A stretch of 64,000 nucleotides of DNA from Streptomyces sp. NBRC 109706 (GCF_000974485.1 NZ_BBOM01000005.1:1131275-1195274); one strand, 5' to 3'; positions 1-8,758 are shown, counted from the first letter of the stretch. Translations and numbers: made by a program. The notes: generated by a model not told the origin, from the sequence alone.

Positions 1-720
1 AGCTGGTCGTACCTGTCCAGCTGCGCGGTGGCCAACGGGACCGGCGGGCTGTGGGAGCCGGAGTTCTCGGTGGCCGCCGACGGCGCGCTGGTCTGCCACT
101 ACGCGGACGAGACCGATCCGGCGCACAACCAGAAGCTGGCCGCCGCGCGCAGCTATGACGGCGTCAACTGGGTCGACCACCGCAACACCGTGGCCAGCTC
201 CTGGGAGCCCGACCGGCCGGGAATGCCGGTGGTGCGCAAGCTGCCCAACGGCGAGTACTTCATGATCTTCGAGATCTGCAACCCGGGCGGCCAGTACCAG
301 TGCGTGGTGCACTACCGCACCTCGCCCGACGGCTGGAACTGGGGCGATCCGGCGCATCTCGGGTTCCGTCCGGAGACCGCGAACGGCACCTATCTGCGGG
401 CCGCGCCCACCGTGGCCTGGTCCCCGGCGCCCGATGGCAACCCCAACGGACAGTTGGTGATCGTCGGCCAGATGGCGCTCAACGCCGACGGCAGCACCTC
501 GGCCGACAACGGGCGGATCGTGCTGGTCAACAACGCGAACGGCGCGGGCCCCTGGCGGGCCGTCCCGGCACCCGTCCAGGTGCCGGACGCGGTGCCCAAC
601 TACTGCCCCAACTACAGTTCACCGCTGGTGCCTTCGGCCGACGGCCGGGAGCTGTTCATGATCGCGACGGACTGGGACGGCGACGTCTGCAAGCCGTACT
701 TCGCCACCGGGGCGCTCTGA
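1..720 (+). CDS. Sialidase-fold glycoside hydrolase, C-terminal part
   Basis: The frame is open from the first base, so the 5' end lies outside the window; about 239 residues are visible. The sequence has repeated short beta-propeller-like blades with aromatic Asp-box-like turns (SYDGVNWVDH near the start, SPDGWNWGDP in the middle) and a late TDWDGD. This fits the sialidase/BNR and GH93-like exo-glycosidase superfamily, which act on extracellular glycans. No signal peptide can be judged because the N-terminus is missing. It converges on the next gene, with a strong hairpin between them. The fold assignment is reasonable, but substrate and exact family are not determined. Confidence 0.6.
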   Translation, partial: SWSYLSSCAVANGTGGLWEPEFSVAADGALVCHYADETDPAHNQKLAAARSYDGVNWVDHRNTVASSWEPDRPGMPVVRKLPNGEYFMIFEICNPGGQYQCVVHYRTSPDGWNWGDPAHLGFRPETANGTYLRAAPTVAWSPAPDGNPNGQLVIVGQMALNADGSTSADNGRIVLVNNANGAGPWRAVPAPVQVPDAVPNYCPNYSSPLVPSADGRELFMIATDWDGDVCKPYFATGAL

Positions 721-743
721 TCAGGAGGGACCCCGCATGAGCA

Positions 744-786
744 CCCGAGGCCGGGCGCGCCACCGCGCCGCGCACCCGGCCTCGGG
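744..786. terminator. Hairpin between convergent genes
   Basis: A perfect 12-bp inverted repeat (CCCGAGGCCGGG at 744-755, CCCGGCCTCGGG at 775-786) with a 19-nt GC-rich loop lies between the ends of two convergent genes. There is no T-run, which is common for Streptomyces terminators. It could serve both strands. Confidence 0.6.
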
Positions 787-845
787 CCTTCCGCCCTTCC
801 GTCCGTGCTTCCACCGGTCCTTCCGGGCCGGCTTCCGGGGAACGT

Positions 846-1727
846 TCAGCGGGCCGGCGCCGGGGCGTGCCAACTGGCCAGCAGCGCCAGGGACTTCTCG
901 GTGCGGGAGCCGGGTTCGACGTTGTAGACGCAGAGCGTCTGCTCGCTGTCGCCCGGCACCAGGAAGGACTCGTAGGAGAAGTTCAGCTCGCCGGCCAGCG
1001 GATGGTGGTAGGTCTTGCTGCCATGGGTGCGGCGCACCACCCGGTGGTCGTTCCACCAGGTGGTGAACTCCGGGCAGCCCAGGGTGAGTTCGCCGATGAG
1101 ATCGGCGAGGAGCCGATCCCCCGGATAGCGACCGGCCTCCAGCCTGAGCATGGCCACGGTCTCCGCCGCCAGCCGTTCCCAGTCGCCGACCGTGGCCCGC
1201 GCCCGGGGGTCGAGCAGGTAGTAACGGGCGACGTTGCGGCGGTTGGCCGGCAGCGCGTCGAAGTCCGTCATCACCGCCCTGGCCAGCGCGTTGGTGGCCA
1301 GCACATCGGTGCGGCGGCCCAGGACAAAGGCGGGCACCCGGTCCAGCGACTCCACCATCAGCCGCACCCCGGGGCGCACCCGCTGGGGCGCGGTGGGCGC
1401 GCGGCGCGTCCGGTGGCGGGACAACAGATCGGCCAGATGCTCCCGTTCGGCCGCGTCGAGCCGGAGCGCGCCGGCGAGCGCCGCCCTGACCTCGGGCGAC
1501 GGGTTGCGGGCGCGGCCCTGTTCCAGCCGGGTGTAGTACTCGGTGCTGACGCCGGCCAGCCGGGCGACCTCGTCCCGGCGCAGCCCCGGCACCCGGCGGA
1601 TCCGGCCGTCGGCGGGCAGCCCGGCCTCCTCGGGAGTGATCCTGGCCCTGCGGGTGCGCAGGAAGTCGGCGATCTCGGCGCCTCGTTCGGCGCCGATCGC
1701 GGGCTCCGCGCGGTGTGCGTCGGTCAT
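846..1727 (-). CDS. XRE-family regulator with MmyB-like ligand domain
   Basis: This 293-residue protein has an N-terminal helix-turn-helix (about residues 20-80, including VPGLRRDEVARLAGVS and the recognition-helix segment TEYYTRLEQGRA). A C-terminal MmyB-like region follows (about 110-270, with LDRVPAFVLGRRTDVLATN and a late FSYESFLVPGD). Family members are transcription factors whose C-terminal PAS-like domain is thought to bind a small hydrophobic ligand. ATG at 1727 is chosen because upstream residues are low-complexity Pro/Arg. It diverges from the SDR gene starting at 1913. Such pairs are common and the regulator usually controls the neighbouring oxidoreductase; that link is inferred here. 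Confidence 0.9.
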   Translation of the reverse strand: MTDAHRAEPAIGAERGAEIADFLRTRRARITPEEAGLPADGRIRRVPGLRRDEVARLAGVSTEYYTRLEQGRARNPSPEVRAALAGALRLDAAEREHLADLLSRHRTRRAPTAPQRVRPGVRLMVESLDRVPAFVLGRRTDVLATNALARAVMTDFDALPANRRNVARYYLLDPRARATVGDWERLAAETVAMLRLEAGRYPGDRLLADLIGELTLGCPEFTTWWNDHRVVRRTHGSKTYHHPLAGELNFSYESFLVPGDSEQTLCVYNVEPGSRTEKSLALLASWHAPAPAR

Positions 1728-1912
1728 CCGTCCAGTGTGCGGGAGGCGGGCGCGGGGTGGCGGGGGCCCGGGTGGCCCTGGCGGTACCTGCCTGGTCAGG
1801 GTCCGTTGTGCCGGTCCGGGGCCGGTGTCCCGGTGGTGTGCTGGACAACGGGCACCGGACGCTTGCGGCCGGGCCCCGTCAACCACAACCACCTTCTGGA
1901 AAGGGGCACTTG

Positions 1913-2698
1913 GTGTCCACAGCTTCAGCAGTCCCCGCGCGGCAGCCGCTGGCCGGCCGGGTCGCCGTGATCACCGGCGCCTCCAGCGGCATCGGCGCCG
2001 CCTCGGCCGAACACCTGGCGGGGTTGGGCGCCGACGTCGCGCTACTGGCCCGCCGCGCGGACCGGCTCGACGCGCTGGCCGAGCGGGTCCGGGAGAAGGG
2101 CGGCACGGCGCTGGTCCTGGCCGTCGACGCCACGGACCGGGCGTCCGTGTCGGCGGCGGCCGACCGGGTGGCCGCCGAACTCGGCGACACCGACCTGGTG
2201 TTCAACAACGCGGGGGTGATGCTGGCCGCGCCGGTCGAGGACGTGGCCAGCGACCAGTGGCAGCGCCAGATCGACCTCAACATCACCGGACTGATGAACG
2301 TGGTCGGCGCCTTCACCCCGCAGCTGGTGCGGGCGGCGGCGGAGCGGGGGGTGGCCGATCTGGTCAACACCTCCTCCATCGCGGCGCAGAACGTGTTCCC
2401 GAAGTTCGCGGTCTACTCGGCGAGCAAGGCGTTTGTCAGCCATCTCTCCCGCCATCTCCGGGCCGAGCTGGGCCCGCGGAACGTGCGGGTCGCCGCGCTC
2501 GAACCGGGCATCGTGGAAACGGAGTTGCAGGGTCATGTGACCGACCAGGGCGCCCTCGACTGGCTGGCCGGGACGCGGGAGACGATGGAGTGGCTGACCG
2601 CCGACGATATCGCCACCACCGTCGGCTTCCTGGCCTCGCTGCCGCCACGCGTCAACATCCAGCAGCTCACCGTGCTCCCCACCGGCCAGGTCGACTGA
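1913..2698 (+). CDS. Short-chain dehydrogenase/reductase (SDR)
   Basis: A classical SDR of 261 residues. The Rossmann cofactor motif GASSGIG is near residue 25, NNAG is near residue 100, and the catalytic Tyr-Lys pair is in VYSASKAF, with the Ser in NTSSIAA. A basic residue pair after beta-2 (LARRADR) suggests NADP(H) preference. GTG at 1913 is selected because an AAGGGG ribosome site lies 6-7 nt upstream. The gene diverges from the XRE/MmyB regulator, which probably controls it. The substrate cannot be inferred. Confidence 0.92.
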   Translation: MSTASAVPARQPLAGRVAVITGASSGIGAASAEHLAGLGADVALLARRADRLDALAERVREKGGTALVLAVDATDRASVSAAADRVAAELGDTDLVFNNAGVMLAAPVEDVASDQWQRQIDLNITGLMNVVGAFTPQLVRAAAERGVADLVNTSSIAAQNVFPKFAVYSASKAFVSHLSRHLRAELGPRNVRVAALEPGIVETELQGHVTDQGALDWLAGTRETMEWLTADDIATTVGFLASLPPRVNIQQLTVLPTGQVD

Positions 2699-2872
2699 GG
2701 TTCAGCGCCGGGCGATGGCGGCAGGAACGGTTCCACCCGCCCCTCGCCGTCGCCGGCGCCTTCGCCCCGACCGGCGCGGACGGGCCATGAACGCTGGCGC
2801 CGGGAGCCGGTCGGCTGCCAGGGTGGGCGGGCGAGGCGGGGACCGGGACCGCCGGCACCGGAGAGGACCGTC

Positions 2873-3307
2873 ATGGCCGAGAACACCGCCGCGACCCGCC
2901 ACCGCGACGAGGGCGGCTGGCTGGGCCGGTTCACCGACCGGCTGCTGGTGGTCTGCCCGCGCTGCGGCGGACGCGCGTCGGTGACGGTCTCGCCCGATCG
3001 GCCGCCACTCGCCTACCCCGGTCAACTCCTGGTCGCCGACCGCCGGTTGAGCTGTGCCGGCTGCGGCGCGGTGGCCGAGTGGGGGCCGGAACGGGTCGGC
3101 GCGGCCCGGATCGGCGTGAGCCTCGGCGGCACCGAGGACCCGTTCTTCCACCGGCCGCTGTGGCTCCAGACCCGCTGTGTCGGCGAGGTCCTGTGGGCGT
3201 ACAACGAGGCGCATATTGCCGAGTTGACCGCCTATATCGGCGCCCGGCTGCGCGAACGCGGCGCGCTGCGGCCCACCACCTCGATGTTCGCCCGCCTCCC
3301 GGCCTGA
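2873..3307 (+). CDS. Zinc-ribbon protein, function unknown
   Basis: This 144-residue protein begins at ATG 2873 behind a GGAGAGGA ribosome site. It carries two Cys pairs, CPRCGG at about residue 28 and CAGCG at about residue 62, which together make a treble-clef or ribbon-type zinc site. The rest is mixed alpha/beta, with LWLQTRCVGEVLWAYNEAHI and a C-terminal helix around residues 110-130. I recognise it only as a conserved actinobacterial hypothetical. A tiny ORF starts on the base after its stop codon and may be co-translated. Confidence 0.8.
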   Translation: MAENTAATRHRDEGGWLGRFTDRLLVVCPRCGGRASVTVSPDRPPLAYPGQLLVADRRLSCAGCGAVAEWGPERVGAARIGVSLGGTEDPFFHRPLWLQTRCVGEVLWAYNEAHIAELTAYIGARLRERGALRPTTSMFARLPA

Positions 3308-3463
3308 ATGAAATGGGCCGGCAACCGGGACGAACTCCTCGCCGGCCTCGCCCGACTCGACGCCCAAGCCACCCGCACCGCCCCCGAGGACCGCCCCGAC
3401 CTCGCCCACCCACGCCCCACCCGCTCCCGCCACCGCCGCTCCCCCCACTACGGCCGCCCCTGA
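3308..3463 (+). CDS. Small basic protein downstream of zinc-ribbon gene
   Basis: A 51-residue ORF begins with ATG immediately after the TGA of the zinc-ribbon gene, so translation could be coupled. Third positions are almost all G or C, as in neighbouring real genes. The N-terminus (MKWAGNRDELLAGLARLD) looks like an amphipathic helix, and the C-terminus is Arg/His/Pro-rich and probably disordered. No family is recognised. It may be a genuine small protein or fortuitous; codon bias and abutment are the only evidence. Confidence 0.4.
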   Translation: MKWAGNRDELLAGLARLDAQATRTAPEDRPDLAHPRPTRSRHRRSPHYGRP

Positions 3464-3565
3464 GGCCGGCGCGCCGAGGAGAGCCGGCGGTGTCCCGATC
3501 ACCCCGATCACCCCGATCGCCCTGATTGCCCGGCGCGCCCTCAACCCCTCGGCGACAATGGGCGG

Positions 3566-4459
3566 ATGCGAAAGATCGTTATTCTGGACGCCCCGTCAAA
3601 CCTGGGTCTCCGCCCGCCCGTCGAAGGCGCGGTGCCCGGCTGTTACAAGCTCGCCGGCGCGCTCCGCGAGCAGCGGCTGCCCGCGCGGCTCGGCGCGCGG
3701 GAGGGTGGCGTCGTCGTGCCGCCCCGCTACCACCGGGGCGACTGGCGGCCGGGGGACGGCGTCTTCCACGCGGCGGCCATCGCCGACTACACCCGCAGGC
3801 TCGCCGACCGGGTCGAACGCCATGTGCGGGCCGGGGAGTTCCCCGTGGTGCTGGGTGGCGACTGCTCCATCCAGCTGGGCGCGTCGCTGGCCCTGCGCCG
3901 GATCGGCCGCTACGGGCTCGCCGCGATCGACGGCTCGGCGGACTTCCGGCATCCGGGCAACACCGAGGCGGCGCGGATCGGCGCGGCCGGCGGGGAGGAA
4001 CTTGCCCTGAGCACCGGCCGGGGGCAGTCGGATCTCACGGATCTGGAGGGGCTTCGCCCCTATCTCCGCGACGAGGACATCCGGCTCTTCGGCATCCGGG
4101 ACTACGACGCCGACCGCGCGGAGCTGACCGCGCTGGGCATCGCCAACGCGACGGCCGGCGAGGTCAGGGCCTGGGGCGCCGCCGAGTTGGCGGCCGTGGT
4201 GGCCTCCCTGGAGCAGCCGACGACGGACGGGTTCTGGATACACCTGGACGCGGATGTGCTGGACCCGACGGTGATGCCGGCCGTGGACAGCCCCGACCCC
4301 GGCGGGCTGCTGCCGGACGAACTCCGCGCGCTGCTGGGCGCGTTGACCCGCTCGGAGCGGTGCGTCGGCCTCAACCTCACCATCTACGATCCGGACCTCG
4401 ACCCCGGGGGCACCGGCGCCGCCCTGCTCGCCGATCTGCTGGTGGGTGCCCTCGTCTGA
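3566..4459 (+). CDS. Arginase/ureohydrolase-fold protein with altered metal site
   Basis: This 297-residue protein has the ureohydrolase (arginase, agmatinase, formimidoylglutamase) layout: VVLGGDCSIQLG near residue 94, AAIDGSADFRH near residue 116 and IHLDADVLDP near residue 225. The first two motifs canonically read GGDHS and DAHxD. Here both metal-binding His residues are replaced, by Cys and Ser, while the four Asp ligands are kept. It may use one metal ion or different metals, or have lost hydrolase activity. Start ATG 3566 gives a full-length protein. No partner gene indicates a substrate. Confidence 0.85.
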   Translation: MRKIVILDAPSNLGLRPPVEGAVPGCYKLAGALREQRLPARLGAREGGVVVPPRYHRGDWRPGDGVFHAAAIADYTRRLADRVERHVRAGEFPVVLGGDCSIQLGASLALRRIGRYGLAAIDGSADFRHPGNTEAARIGAAGGEELALSTGRGQSDLTDLEGLRPYLRDEDIRLFGIRDYDADRAELTALGIANATAGEVRAWGAAELAAVVASLEQPTTDGFWIHLDADVLDPTVMPAVDSPDPGGLLPDELRALLGALTRSERCVGLNLTIYDPDLDPGGTGAALLADLLVGALV

Positions 4460-4613
4460 CACCCCGCGGGTATGATCGGCGGCATGTGTTTCATGTTTGT
4501 GCGGCATCGAGCCAGCTGAGACGTGCGCCGCGCCCGGTTCCGGGCGCCCCCGTTTCCCCGCTCACCCAGGCGACGCGTGCCGCGTCGCCGTTCAAACATG
4601 GGACAACCTCCTT

Positions 4614-5492
4614 ATGCCATCCCCTTCCCCCGCCTCGGCGCACCCCGACACCACGTTTGTGCTGGTGCACGGCTCCGGCTCCAACGGGTTCATCTGGGCC
4701 CCGGTACAGCGCGAACTGACGTTGCTCGGCCACCGCAGCTACGCCGTCGATCTGCCGGGCCACGGCTTCGACGCCCACTACCCCGTCGCCTACCAGGCCC
4801 CGCAGGACCTCGACGCCTGGGCGACCGTGCCGTCGCCACTGGCCGAGGTCACCCTGCGGGACAACGTCGACCATGTCGTCGACATCGTCCGGAAGGTGGC
4901 CGAGAACGGCCCCGTGGTGCTGGTGGGCGCCAGCCTCGGCGGCGCCACCATCACGGGGGTCGGCAACGAGGTGCCGGAGCTGGTGAACCGGCTCGTCTAT
5001 GTCTCCGCCTGGTCCTGTGTGCGGAAATCGAGCCCCATCGAGTACATGACCGAGCCGGAGTTCGGCGAGAGCCTGCTGGGCGAACTGGCCGCGCTGAACG
5101 TCGGCGACCCGGCGACGCTCGGTGTCGGCCGGGCCAACTACCGCACGGCGGACCGGACCTTGCTCACCGCCCTCAAGGCGGCCATCCTGGCGGACGGCAC
5201 GGACGAGCAGTTCCTCACCGTCCTCAACCTCCTCCAACCCGACGAGTCCATCGCGGTGATGACGGCCGACGCGCGCGGCCAGGCCGACACCTGGGGCACC
5301 ATCCCGCGCAGCTATGTCCGCCTCACCGAGGACCGTTCCCTGCCGGTGGCCATGCAGGACCGGCTGATCGCCGAGGCCGACGCGCTGACCCCGGACAACC
5401 CGTACGACGTGCACACCCTGGCCACCAGCCACGCCGGCTTCGTCCTCCGCCCGACCGAACTGGCCGCCATCCTCACCGACCTGCCCGTCTGA
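4614..5492 (+). CDS. Alpha/beta hydrolase, esterase / methylesterase-like
   Basis: This 292-residue hydrolase has the oxyanion-hole motif FVLVHGSGSNGF near residue 20, the nucleophile elbow VGASLGGA (Ser about residue 106) and a terminal catalytic His in TSHAGFVLRP. The order and wording resemble the EstC/plant methylesterase and hydroxynitrile lyase group, in which the acid-containing segment reads similarly to YVRLTEDRSLP. No signal peptide is seen, so it should be cytosolic. ATG 4614 is chosen because the homologous region begins directly after it. The physiological ester is unknown. Confidence 0.88.
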   Translation: MPSPSPASAHPDTTFVLVHGSGSNGFIWAPVQRELTLLGHRSYAVDLPGHGFDAHYPVAYQAPQDLDAWATVPSPLAEVTLRDNVDHVVDIVRKVAENGPVVLVGASLGGATITGVGNEVPELVNRLVYVSAWSCVRKSSPIEYMTEPEFGESLLGELAALNVGDPATLGVGRANYRTADRTLLTALKAAILADGTDEQFLTVLNLLQPDESIAVMTADARGQADTWGTIPRSYVRLTEDRSLPVAMQDRLIAEADALTPDNPYDVHTLATSHAGFVLRPTELAAILTDLPV

Positions 5493-5525
5493 CCGACCGG
5501 CCAACGCGTCTACCGACCAACGGGC

Positions 5526-6218
5526 TCACCGGCCGCCGGCGTTGGGGGGCAGCCGTCCCTCGACGCCGGCGGTGCCGCCATGGTGGCGGAGGTAGGCGAG
5601 CACGGCGCGGACGCGGCGGTGGCCGCTGTCGCCGACCGAGAGGCCGAGCTTGAGGAAGACATTGCCGATGTGTTTGTGCACGGCGTTCTCCGTGATCACC
5701 AGCCGGCCGGCGATGGTCGCGTTGTCATGGCCCTCGGCCATCAGCACCAGCACCTCGCGCTCCCGCGCGGTCAGCGAATCGACGGGATCGACGCGGGCGG
5801 CGAGGAGTTGGGCGACCACCTCGGGATCCATGGCGGTGCCGCCGTCGGCCACCCGGCGCAGCGCGTCGGTGAACTCCGCGATCCGGCTCACCCGGTCCTT
5901 GAGCAGATAGCCGATGCCGCCCCTGGCGTCGGCGAGGAGCCGGCCGGCGTACTCCTGCTCCACATACTGCGACAGGACCAGCACCGGAAGCCCCGGATGG
6001 TCGGCGCGGGCCTGGACGGCCGCCCGGATGCCCTCGTCGCGGAAGCTCGGCGGCAGCCGCACATCCACGATGGTGACATCGGGCCGGTGAGTCGCCACGG
6101 CGGCGAGGAAGGCGGGGGCGTCGGCCGCGATCGCGGCCACCTCGAACCCCTGGGCGTTGAGCAGGAGTTCAAGACCGGACGACAGCAGAACGTTGTCCTC
6201 GGCGATCACTACGCGCAC
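5526..6218 (-). CDS. NarL/LuxR-family response regulator
   Basis: A 230-residue two-domain regulator. The receiver domain has the acidic pocket EDN near residue 7, phospho-acceptor Asp in TIVDVRLPP and a conserved Lys in YLLKDRV. The C-terminal LuxR helix-turn-helix is LTAREREVLVLMAEGHDN followed by TENAVHKHIGNVF. GTG 6218 is the start and overlaps the end of the upstream kinase gene by 10 bp, so the two are translationally coupled. Its likely target is the kinase/serine-hydrolase intergenic region, which carries a perfect inverted repeat; that assignment is inferred. Confidence 0.93.
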   Translation of the reverse strand: MRVVIAEDNVLLSSGLELLLNAQGFEVAAIAADAPAFLAAVATHRPDVTIVDVRLPPSFRDEGIRAAVQARADHPGLPVLVLSQYVEQEYAGRLLADARGGIGYLLKDRVSRIAEFTDALRRVADGGTAMDPEVVAQLLAARVDPVDSLTAREREVLVLMAEGHDNATIAGRLVITENAVHKHIGNVFLKLGLSVGDSGHRRVRAVLAYLRHHGGTAGVEGRLPPNAGGR

Positions 6219-7378
6219 GGCAGCTCCACGGTGATGACGGTCGGCCCGCCCGGCGGGCTGTTGATGGTCATGGTGCCGTCGAGCGCGGCTGCGCGGCGGG
6301 CCATGCCGTCCAGCCCCGAGCCCCGGGCGGCGTCGGCCCCGCCGGTGCCGTCGTCGGTGATCTTCGCGCGCAGCAGCTCGACTTCGCGGGTGACCTGGAC
6401 GGACGCCCGGGTGGCCCGGCTGTGGCGGGCGACATTGGCCAGCGCCTCGGTGACGGCGAAGTAGGAGACCGCCTCGACCGCCGCCGGAACCTCGCCGAGC
6501 GGCCCGATATCGATGCTGGTCGGCACCCCGGCTCTGGTGGCGAGCGTACTGAGCGCGCCGGAGAGGCCGAGATCGGCCAGGACCGGCGGATATATGGAGC
6601 GGATGACGGCGCGCAGCTCGGTCATCGCCTCCTCGGTCTCGGCCTGGGCCTGCCGGACCAGCGGCACGGCGGCGTCGGGATCGTCGGGGAGGCGCTGGCC
6701 GACGACGGCGAGCCGCATCGCGATCGCCACCAGCCGGGCCTGGGTGCCGTCGTGCAAGTCCCGCTCGATCCGGCGGAGTTCCGCGCTGTGTGCCTGCAGC
6801 ACATCCGAACGGGTCTGGGTGAGCTCGGTGACCCGTTCGGCCAGCTGCTCCTCGGGGGTCGGCGCCAGGATCGCCAGGCAGCACTTGGCGTGCGCGTGGG
6901 CGAGCGGCGACAGCAGGAGGAGGGCGAGGCCCACCAGCACCACGACATTCACCGAACCGATCGTGATCGCGGTGTCCCAGTCGGTGAGCGGAACACTGGC
7001 CACGGGCAGCCAGGGCGCCGGATCGAATGCCCACCAGAACAGGGCGATAAGGGGAACGAACAGCAGATTGGCCACGATGAGCAGGGCGAGGAGGCCGAGC
7101 GGGAGGCCGAGGCCCACCTGCGTCGCGAGCCACAGCAGATTGCGGCGGGTGGCACGCGGGCGCGGCTCGACCGGCTGCCCCAGCAGCGCCCCGGCGCGCT
7201 GGCGGTGCCACTCGGCCCAGGGCTGCGCCAGCGAGGGAATGCACAGCAGCGGCGCTGCGAAAAGCGTCAGCGTCGCGGTCACCAGGGTGCCCAGCAGATA
7301 GCGCGCGCCGTGCCGCGCCGTGAACGCCCACACACGGATCACGCCGAGCACATCGACCACGCCTAGCACTTTTGTCAC
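6209..7378 (-). CDS. Sensor histidine kinase (HisKA_3 / NarX-type)
   Basis: This 389-residue membrane kinase has several N-terminal transmembrane segments (about residues 25-60, 80-115 and 135-165), a HisKA_3 dimerisation helix with phospho-accepting His in RIERDLHDGTQ, and an HATPase domain with an N-box (ALANVARHS) and a G-box (GSGLDGMARR). The N-terminal half looks like the putative-sensor membrane domain common in Streptomyces. GTG 7378 is preferred over upstream in-frame codons, which lie in the divergent promoter region. It forms an operon with the response regulator and is divergent from a serine hydrolase gene, suggesting cell-envelope signalling. Confidence 0.92.
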   Translation of the reverse strand: MTKVLGVVDVLGVIRVWAFTARHGARYLLGTLVTATLTLFAAPLLCIPSLAQPWAEWHRQRAGALLGQPVEPRPRATRRNLLWLATQVGLGLPLGLLALLIVANLLFVPLIALFWWAFDPAPWLPVASVPLTDWDTAITIGSVNVVVLVGLALLLLSPLAHAHAKCCLAILAPTPEEQLAERVTELTQTRSDVLQAHSAELRRIERDLHDGTQARLVAIAMRLAVVGQRLPDDPDAAVPLVRQAQAETEEAMTELRAVIRSIYPPVLADLGLSGALSTLATRAGVPTSIDIGPLGEVPAAVEAVSYFAVTEALANVARHSRATRASVQVTREVELLRAKITDDGTGGADAARGSGLDGMARRAAALDGTMTINSPPGGPTVITVELPCA

Positions 7379-7413
7379 GTGGTTCAGCCTAGGAAGCGGG
7401 CGGTGCCGGGGCA

Positions 7414-7429
7414 CTACAGCCAGCTGTAG
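7414..7429. promoter_or_regulatory. Perfect palindrome between kinase and serine hydrolase
   Basis: CTACAGC (7414-7420), CA, GCTGTAG (7423-7429) is a perfect 7-2-7 inverted repeat in the roughly 110-bp divergent promoter region. It lies 36 nt upstream of the kinase start and 60 nt upstream of the hydrolase start. It is a good candidate operator for the LuxR-type regulator encoded here; binding is inferred. Confidence 0.6.
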
Positions 7430-7489
7430 CTTTCGTTCGGCAGCCTGCGGTAGCGACCCGCGACCGTTCGCCTACCTAGCGTTGCCGCC

Positions 7490-8758
7490 ATGAGAAACCC
7501 AACCGCCCCCACCCGCAAGACCGGCGAGAACCGTAAGAACCGCAGGTGGTGGCTCGTCGCCGGGACGGCCGCCGTCGCCTCGATCGCCGCCGTCGTCGCC
7601 GCCCAGCTGCCATCCGACGCGGAGCACGCGCCCGCCTACGGGCAGGACGAACTGCGCCGGGACACCGACGCCATCCAGGCCCTGGGGATCACCGGCGTCC
7701 AGGCCCGGGTGACCACGGGGGACGGCCCGGATCTGGTCGCCACCAGCGGCGTCGCCGAGGTGGACACGGATCGCCCGGTGCCCGAGGACGGCTATTTCCG
7801 GATGGCCAGCACAAGCAAAACCCTGGTGGCCACCGTGGTGCTCGGGCTGGTCGACGAGGGCACGTTGACGCTCGACGACACGGTGGACCACTGGCTGCCG
7901 GGGGTGGTGGAGGGCAACGGCAACGACGGCCGGCTGATCACCGTCCGCCAGCTTCTCCAGCACACCAGCGGCCTCGCGGACGACCTGCCCGGCCATGCCA
8001 CCCCGGAGGACTACTACGAGCACCGGTACGACACCTACACACCCGAGGAGATCGTCGCGCGGGCGACAGCGCACCGCCCCTACTTCGAGCCGGGCGCCGA
8101 CTGGGCCTACTCCAACACCGGCTACGCCCTGCTCACGATGATCGTCGAACGGGCCACCGACCGCTCCTGGCACGAGGAGGTGGAGGACCGGATCCTGGTG
8201 CCGCTCGGCATGGACCACACCTATCTCCCGGACGGCACCCCGACGCTCCGCGAGCCGCATGCCCGCAGCTACGAGCTCTTCCCGGCCGGAGAATCCGGCG
8301 AATCCGGTGAATCCGCCGAATCAGCCGAACTGGTCGATGTCACCGAGGTGATCGTCCCCGACCCCGGCGGCTATGTCTCCACCACCGAGGACGTCAACCG
8401 TCTCTTCCAGGCCCTGCTCGGCGGCGAGCTGCTGTCCGAGGAGCGGCTGGCCGAGATGCGGGACACGGTCCCGGTCAGCGAGGAGATGCTGACGTTCTGG
8501 CCGTCGGGACGCTATGGCCTCGGCCTGGTCAACCGGCCGTTGTCCTGCGGCGGCAGCTACTGGAGCCACGAGGGCGGCGAGAGCGGCTACATCACGCTGA
8601 ACGGCGCCACCGACGACGGCGGCCGTGCCGTCACCGTCTCCATGACCACGGCGCTGGGCGACTCCCCCGACAACATGCTCCGCCAGGAGCAGGCCGCCAG
8701 CGATCTGGTGGACCGCGCCCTGTGTGACAGCCCACAGCAAGCGGATCGCTTGCAATAG
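7490..8758 (+). CDS. Membrane-anchored serine hydrolase, class C beta-lactamase family
   Basis: This 422-residue protein has a basic N-terminus followed by a hydrophobic segment at about residues 20-39 (signal anchor), then a penicillin-binding/class C beta-lactamase domain. The catalytic SxxK is STSK at about residue 107, YxN is WAYSNTGY at about 205, and the third motif is SHEGGESGY near 364. Likely roles are a D,D-peptidase or esterase outside the membrane. No ribosome site precedes ATG 7490, and a TACCTA sequence about 15 nt upstream could be a -10 for a leaderless transcript. It is divergent from the two-component genes that probably control it. Its 3' end overlaps the operator-like repeats of the next gene. 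Confidence 0.9.
   Translation: MRNPTAPTRKTGENRKNRRWWLVAGTAAVASIAAVVAAQLPSDAEHAPAYGQDELRRDTDAIQALGITGVQARVTTGDGPDLVATSGVAEVDTDRPVPEDGYFRMASTSKTLVATVVLGLVDEGTLTLDDTVDHWLPGVVEGNGNDGRLITVRQLLQHTSGLADDLPGHATPEDYYEHRYDTYTPEEIVARATAHRPYFEPGADWAYSNTGYALLTMIVERATDRSWHEEVEDRILVPLGMDHTYLPDGTPTLREPHARSYELFPAGESGESGESAESAELVDVTEVIVPDPGGYVSTTEDVNRLFQALLGGELLSEERLAEMRDTVPVSEEMLTFWPSGRYGLGLVNRPLSCGGSYWSHEGGESGYITLNGATDDGGRAVTVSMTTALGDSPDNMLRQEQAASDLVDRALCDSPQQADRLQ

Noticed and set aside
737..1066. ATG with a strong AGGAGGGA ribosome site opening a plus-strand frame
   Set aside because: Most of it is antisense to the XRE/MmyB gene, which has clear domain motifs. The translated sequence is Arg/Ala/Pro-rich shadow-like and contains the terminator hairpin in its first codons.
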